Below are positions 5,993 through 8,913 of a DNA stretch of 8,913 bases, piece after piece; within the stretch, counting starts at the first letter, position 1, and each line of letters opens with the position of its first letter. Under the pieces are notes generated by a model. It was given only the letters and a program-made list of their open reading frames with translations, searched no databases and had not been told where the DNA came from. Source of the DNA: Bacteroidota bacterium. Its GTDB lineage: Bacteria > Bacteroidota > Ignavibacteria > SZUA-365 > JAADGX01. Where the stretch lies: assembly GCA_024276335.1 (NCBI GenBank), contig JAJRXL010000188.1:1-8913 (forward strand), written 5' to 3'. Made by a program: the position numbers and the translations under genes.

Positions 5993-7759
5993 TCAGGGGG
6001 CGGTAATCGAGAACGATCGCGAGCGTTTCCCCGAAGCCGATTCCAGGACAACGATGAACGCCCCGGCCGGGAGCGTGGAAACCGGCAATCGGATCGACCA
6101 CGAGCCCGGACCGTATTCGCGCGGAGCCCGGGAAAGCACGCGCCTCCCGAGGGCGTCGTACACGGAAAGGGAAAAGGCGTCCGGGCTGTACACGGGCACC
6201 GTGACAGCGCCGCCGGACCTCGCCGCCGGGTTGGGGTACGGCGCGTCCATCCGGGGCGTCGATCCCGGGGCGGCGGGCAATTCGACTACGGGGTGGAAGT
6301 GCTCGCTGCCGTCGAAGTCGATTTGTCGCAGCCGGTAGGCGAGACGCGATGGACGCGGAACGGGAACCTGGTCCAGGTACGAATACGCGTTCCGGTCCAC
6401 GGTCGTCCCGTGACCCGGCACGAACCCGACCGTCGCGAACGGGCCGGGACCCGTTTTGCGCTGGACTTCGAAACCGTAGTTGCCGGTTTCGCTGGCCGTG
6501 ATCCAGCGGAGGGTGATTCCAGCCGGCGATTCCCGGGCGGAAAAGGAAAGCAGCTCCACCGGGACGATTCCCAGCTCGTCCGCGCCCACGTCGTACGCGT
6601 TTCCGGCGGGACGGGGCTGGCCTTCAAAATCGACCGGAACAAGGCTGCCGAGGTTCACCCCGGCGTCGATCGCGGAGGAGCCCGGGGCGAGGTGCAGGTC
6701 TTTTTGGGACTGGGGGCCTCCGGGCTTGACGAAATCGGCGTTGGAGGCTGCGAGGTTGGCCTGGTTCTTTATGAACGTCGCTCCATCCCTGAGGCGGACG
6801 ATGGGTTCGTACGGGTTCGACGGGGCACGCTTGACGAGGTTGTTGCGCACGTCGCCGTTGGACTGCGGGAACCGGAGCTGGATGGTGAGCACGCATTCGA
6901 AGATCGTGTTGTTATAGACCTTCGCGTTCCGGCCCTTGTTGATGTAAATGCCGGCGTCCGGGCAGCCTATGATGATGTTGTTGCGGATGACGCCGTTCGT
7001 ATGCTCGTAAGCCCGGTTGTTGTCACGGAAATACTGGGGAGCGGTGCCCCCGCCGCCGAACGAGGCGCCGATGAAGCAATTCTCGAACCGGTTCGATTCG
7101 ATGATGGTGTTCGAGGAATTGCCCTTGGTGAACACGCCGAACGCGGGCTTCCCTCCCCTCTGGACGTTGATGAACCGGCAATTGCGTATGATCCAGTCGT
7201 TGACGCCGACGCCGTCCACGCCTTCCACCACCGTACGGGTTCCGCCGCCGGGCGACGTGAAGCCGATCACGCAGCCGTCCACGGTGAGCCGGTCGGGATA
7301 GACGCCGGAGGCGGGATCGCAGGTACCCTTGACGCCGGATTCCCCGTGGTCGAGCATGATGATGTTTTCCAGGACGCAGTCGGTGGACGTGTGGTCGAAC
7401 TTGAAGCCGTGGTAGTAGGTCCGGCGGGTGGTGAGATCCTTGAAAGTCCACCGCGGGGAATAATCCAGGTTGAACGCGACCCACACCGACGAGTTGTCCT
7501 GTCCCTTGCCCTGGATGATGACGTCGCGGGGATTCCCGGTCTTGCCGCGAACCAGCACGGGTCCGGGCCGTTTGACGATCCAGATCCGGTCAACGCCGGT
7601 GATGGTGTAGGTGCCGGGAGCGACGGTGATCGTGTCGCCGGGCTTGGCCGTCTGGCAGGCGGTCTTCAGTTGATTGAACGTCGAGACGTGTATTTCGCGC
7701 GCGGCGAGGTCGAAGGCGAAAAGGCAGGCCAGGAGCCAAAAGGTAACGAACAACCGCAT
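5993..7759 (-). CDS. Secreted right-handed beta-helix (pectate-lyase-like) protein with type IX-like C-terminal sorting domain
   Basis: This 588-residue exported protein starts with a signal peptide: MR, a hydrophobic core at 3-19, likely cut after DLAA (17-20). Residues 22-345 are a parallel beta-helix with repeated turns such as ENIIML, DWIIRNCRFINV, NTIIESNRFENC, GVIRNNIIIG and AKVYNNTIFEC. The first strand carries the FNQLKTACQTAKPGDTITV start typical of PL6/PL1-like helices. Residues 361-396 hold the SSAIDAG...DVGADE module common in such surface proteins. Residues 399-495 are a Fn3-like linker (PVELLSFSA, TGNYGFEVQRK, YRLRQIDFDG). Residues 507-588 are a Por-type C-terminal domain (PYPNPA, LSVYDALGRRV, LPAGAFIVVLES). 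It probably binds or cleaves a polysaccharide at the cell surface; catalytic residues cannot be assigned. The start at 7759 (GGGAGG 8 bases upstream, proper signal peptide) is preferred over 7795. Confidence 0.93.
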   Translation of the reverse strand: MRLFVTFWLLACLFAFDLAAREIHVSTFNQLKTACQTAKPGDTITVAPGTYTITGVDRIWIVKRPGPVLVRGKTGNPRDVIIQGKGQDNSSVWVAFNLDYSPRWTFKDLTTRRTYYHGFKFDHTSTDCVLENIIMLDHGESGVKGTCDPASGVYPDRLTVDGCVIGFTSPGGGTRTVVEGVDGVGVNDWIIRNCRFINVQRGGKPAFGVFTKGNSSNTIIESNRFENCFIGASFGGGGTAPQYFRDNNRAYEHTNGVIRNNIIIGCPDAGIYINKGRNAKVYNNTIFECVLTIQLRFPQSNGDVRNNLVKRAPSNPYEPIVRLRDGATFIKNQANLAASNADFVKPGGPQSQKDLHLAPGSSAIDAGVNLGSLVPVDFEGQPRPAGNAYDVGADELGIVPVELLSFSARESPAGITLRWITASETGNYGFEVQRKTGPGPFATVGFVPGHGTTVDRNAYSYLDQVPVPRPSRLAYRLRQIDFDGSEHFHPVVELPAAPGSTPRMDAPYPNPAARSGGAVTVPVYSPDAFSLSVYDALGRRVLSRAPREYGPGSWSIRLPVSTLPAGAFIVVLESASGKRSRSFSITAP

Positions 7760-7786
7760 GACGTGATCCCTCCCTTGGTATTCGAT

Positions 7787-7821
7787 TGTCCTCAAGTTAC
7801 TGCACGGGAGGGAAATGTCAA
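7787..7821 (-). promoter_or_regulatory. Promoter of the beta-helix protein gene
   Basis: On the minus strand a perfect TTGACA (7821-7816) is followed after 16 bases by TAACTT (7799-7794). Transcription would start near 7787, giving a leader of about 28 bases before the ATG at 7759. The -35 is strong and the -10 weak (3 of 6). Confidence 0.55.
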
Positions 7822-7870
7822 ACAGCCGATTCCCGCAGCGGGGTAACCAGGAAAAAGCGATGCCGAGTTA

Positions 7871-8016
7871 TTGGCGAATTGACGAATGAGAACCCGTAGG
7901 AGGGGTCTCCCGATCCCGAACTGGCGAATAAGAACTTGTAGGAGGGGTCTCCCGACCCCGAATGGAATTGGTGAATTGACGAATTAGAACCCCTAGGAAG
8001 GGTCTCCTGGCCCCGC
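7871..8016. repeat. Three tandem copies of a ~50-base hairpin repeat
   Basis: The copies lie at 7871-7920, 7921-7962 and 7968-8016. Each has an AT-rich half (TTGGCGAATTGACGAAT) followed by a GC-rich half built round GGGGTC-TCCC-GACCCC, a 6-base stem with a 4-base loop. The stem is perfect in copy 2. Copy 1 has a T in the second arm that leaves a G-T pair on the plus strand. Copy 3 has TCT-CCTGG, again leaving a wobble. Copy 2 lacks eight bases between two internal GAA motifs, as expected from slippage. The copies abut or are five bases apart, so there are no CRISPR-like spacers. The repeat resembles REP-type palindromic elements; I do not recognise the family. Confidence 0.9.
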
Positions 8017-8020
8017 TTTA

Positions 8021-8117
8021 TGGGTTTACCCAGTTCTTCGAGCCGACCGAACAACCTCTCGGGGCCCCGTTGACGGGGGTAGCAGAATCTCATCACCCCG
8101 TTCTTTCGGTCTACCCC
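8021..8117. repeat. Cluster of GC-rich inverted repeats between the hairpin repeats and the integrase
   Basis: Four structures lie in about 100 bases: TGGGT-TT-ACCCA (8021-8032); CGGGGCCCCG (8060-8069, perfect); CCCCGT-TG-ACGGGG (8065-8078); and GGGGTAG/CTACCCC (8076-8082 with 8111-8117, 28-base loop). The second, third and fourth overlap, so they are mutually exclusive foldings. No T-run follows on either strand, so this is not a simple terminator. It may be a recombination site, a structured RNA or decayed repeat DNA. Confidence 0.6.
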
Positions 8118-8267
8118 GCTATTCTCCCTGATCCAAAATCGTTGTTCTTCACTCGACGATCGCCATCCTGATTTTTTTGAAAATACTCCCCATGTTTTCC
8201 GCGGGGGCGTTTGAGCGCATGTATATGTAAAGACGAGGGCAGGGTACCGCTTTTCGGTTCGGAACCC

Positions 8268-8303
8268 TTGACAGGCAGAGTTTTTTTGTTTAGGTTGAGC
8301 TGA
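8268..8303 (+). promoter_or_regulatory. Promoter reading into the integrase gene
   Basis: A perfect -35 TTGACA (8268-8273), an exact 17-base spacer and TAGGTT (8291-8296) as -10 (3 of 6, keeping the key A2 and T6) point to the right. Transcription would begin near 8303 and run about 130 bases before the first plausible start codon. No LexA-type CTGT-N8-ACAG box is seen nearby. Confidence 0.55.
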
Positions 8304-8317
8304 GATTAAGGAAGATG

Positions 8318-8327
8318 TGAGGCCTCA
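8318..8327. promoter_or_regulatory. 10-base palindrome just past the integrase promoter
   Basis: TGAGGCCTCA is perfectly palindromic and lies about 15 bases after the predicted transcription start. This is a suitable place for a repressor site. Chance occurrence cannot be excluded. Confidence 0.25.
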
Positions 8328-8432
8328 GGCGGGAAATGCAAGTTATCTATGCCGTCCTCATCCCTTTCATGGGACTGAGATGGCGGAGCCGTGCCGGGGA
8401 AAGAAGTGTGTACGTGTGAATGGAAGGAGGGA

Positions 8433-8913
8433 ATGAGCAAAGCAGGAGGGAAGAGAAAAGAGATGGGTTGGGAAATGAGTCGATTACAGGCGGCGACAAG
8501 GAACGTTGAACCAGGCGGAAGAAAAAGTGAGCGATCCGGCACGGGGAAAAGCCCCAAGCTCATGGAAAGACTGCGCGAAGCGCTGCGTACCCGTCATTAC
8601 AGTCGCCGGACAGAGCAGTCCTACATGCGATGGGTACGGCGATTCATTTACTTCCATGATATTCGGCACCCGGCGGAGATGGGCGAGCCTGAAATCAACG
8701 CGTTCCTGACGGACCTGGCAGTGAACAGGAAGGTCAGCGCTTCGACGCAGAACCAGGCGCTTTCCGCATTGTTGTTTCTCTATCGCCAGGTGCTCGGACG
8801 TGACATCGGGGATATCGGCGAGGTTGTCCGGGCCCGGCGGCCCAAACGTCTGCCCGTTGTCATGACACGCGTGGAAGTACGAGCCGTGCTGGCGAATCTT
8901 TCGGGCGACAAGC
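8433..8913 (+). CDS. Integron-type tyrosine recombinase (IntI family), N-terminal part, cut by window end
   Basis: About 160 codons are visible and the frame is still open at the right edge. The sequence follows the core-binding (SAM-like) domain of integron integrases block by block: LREALRTRHYSRRTEQSYM, RWVRRFIYFHDIRHPAEMG, AFLTDLA, RKVSASTQNQALSALLFLY, and RPKRLPVVMTRVEV leading into the catalytic domain. IntI1 shows the same HYS-RTEQ, FH..RHPA, KVS.ST..QAL.ALLF and RLPVV.T..EV landmarks. The catalytic RHRHY residues and the IntI-specific patch lie outside the window. The start is uncertain. In-frame ATGs occur at 8433 (GGAAGGAGG just before it, tight spacing), 8463, 8475 and 8562. The last would cut off the conserved PKL lead-in, so an upstream one is likelier. 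It is the only plus-strand gene here. The enzyme would insert or excise gene cassettes; whether this copy is active cannot be seen. Confidence 0.9.
   Translation, partial: MSKAGGKRKEMGWEMSRLQAATRNVEPGGRKSERSGTGKSPKLMERLREALRTRHYSRRTEQSYMRWVRRFIYFHDIRHPAEMGEPEINAFLTDLAVNRKVSASTQNQALSALLFLYRQVLGRDIGDIGEVVRARRPKRLPVVMTRVEVRAVLANLSGDK

Larger units (their letters stand above)
8118..8432. other. Non-coding stretch upstream of the integrase gene
   Basis: No convincing gene lies on either strand. It contains two T-runs (8171-8178 region and 8281-8287), the integrase promoter at 8268-8296, and the perfect palindrome TGAGGCCTCA at 8318-8327. In a classical integron the attI site would lie in such a region beside the integrase. 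I could not identify one by motif. Confidence 0.5.

Noticed and set aside
5975..6000. Terminator of the beta-helix gene (GCCCC...GGGGC then CCGCCGTTTT on the minus strand)
   Set aside because: The stem is only five bases with a nine-base loop, it includes the stop codon, and the T-run of four is separated from the stem. Too weak to call.
5504..7846. 780-codon open frame on the plus strand across the ArsC-like and beta-helix genes
   Set aside because: It spans two clearly real minus-strand genes and the gap between them. The product is R/G/V/D/H-rich with no domain. Long antisense frames are expected in GC-rich coding DNA.
7871..8016. CRISPR array
   Set aside because: The three repeats abut or are five bases apart, so there are no spacers, and no cas gene is present.
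7818..8096. 92-codon minus-strand frame through the hairpin repeats
   Set aside because: Its repeated GSGDPSY segments are simply the translated DNA repeat. No Shine-Dalgarno site or domain supports it.
8294..8300. GTTGAGC as an integron attI core site (GTTRRRY)
   Set aside because: It matches the seven-base consensus but lies on the plus strand, the wrong orientation for cassettes to the left of this integrase, and overlaps the promoter -10. No RYYYAAC partner was found between 7800 and 8430.
8306..8563. 85-codon minus-strand frame opposite the integrase start
   Set aside because: It overlaps the integrase 5' end and leader on the other strand. It is proline/serine-rich without motifs.

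Overview
The window holds seven complete genes on the minus strand, plus the 5' part of one gene on the plus strand that runs off the right end. The DNA is GC-rich with compact genes and clear Shine-Dalgarno sites. The 588-residue secreted protein ends in a type IX secretion (Por)-like sorting domain, preceded by a 'PVELLSF...NYGFEV' module. That points to the Fibrobacterota-Chlorobiota-Bacteroidota (FCB) side of the bacterial tree, probably an uncultured, relatively GC-rich lineage. The phylum cannot be fixed from this sequence alone.

Layout from the left: (1) 1-98 is non-coding with short tandem and inverted repeats. (2) 99-1169 (-) encodes a fused S-adenosylmethionine decarboxylase and aminopropyltransferase (polyamine synthesis), with a roughly 300-base upstream region that may be a long leader. 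(3) 1470-1961 (-) is an FmdB-type zinc-ribbon protein with an acidic extension. (4) 2124-3578 (-) is a PutP-like sodium/solute symporter. (5) 3672-4772 (-) is a branched-chain amino acid aminotransferase, closed by a strong intrinsic terminator at 3625-3650. (6) 4909-5391 (-) is a protein of the adenosine-specific kinase family. (7) 5530-5892 (-) is an ArsC/YffB-type thioredoxin-fold protein. (8) 5993-7759 (-) is a secreted right-handed beta-helix protein with the C-terminal sorting domain. (9) 7760-8432 carries no convincing gene. It holds a TTGACA promoter for the beta-helix gene, three copies of a roughly 50-base hairpin repeat, a cluster of GC-rich inverted repeats and a second TTGACA promoter facing right. 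(10) 8433-8913 (+) is the N-terminal part of an integron-type tyrosine recombinase (IntI family).

The minus-strand genes are mostly housekeeping or metabolic: polyamines, branched-chain amino acids, solute uptake and nucleoside metabolism. Gaps of roughly 95 to 300 bases between them suggest mainly separate transcription units rather than one operon. The strongest lead for something new is the right end: an integron integrase with its own promoter, next to triplicated hairpin repeats and palindrome-rich DNA. The catalytic domain and any cassette array lie outside what can be seen, and I found no canonical attC site. The second lead is the polyamine enzyme. It keeps the residues for both activities and, as I recall the human protein, resembles human spermine synthase in its aminopropyltransferase half.
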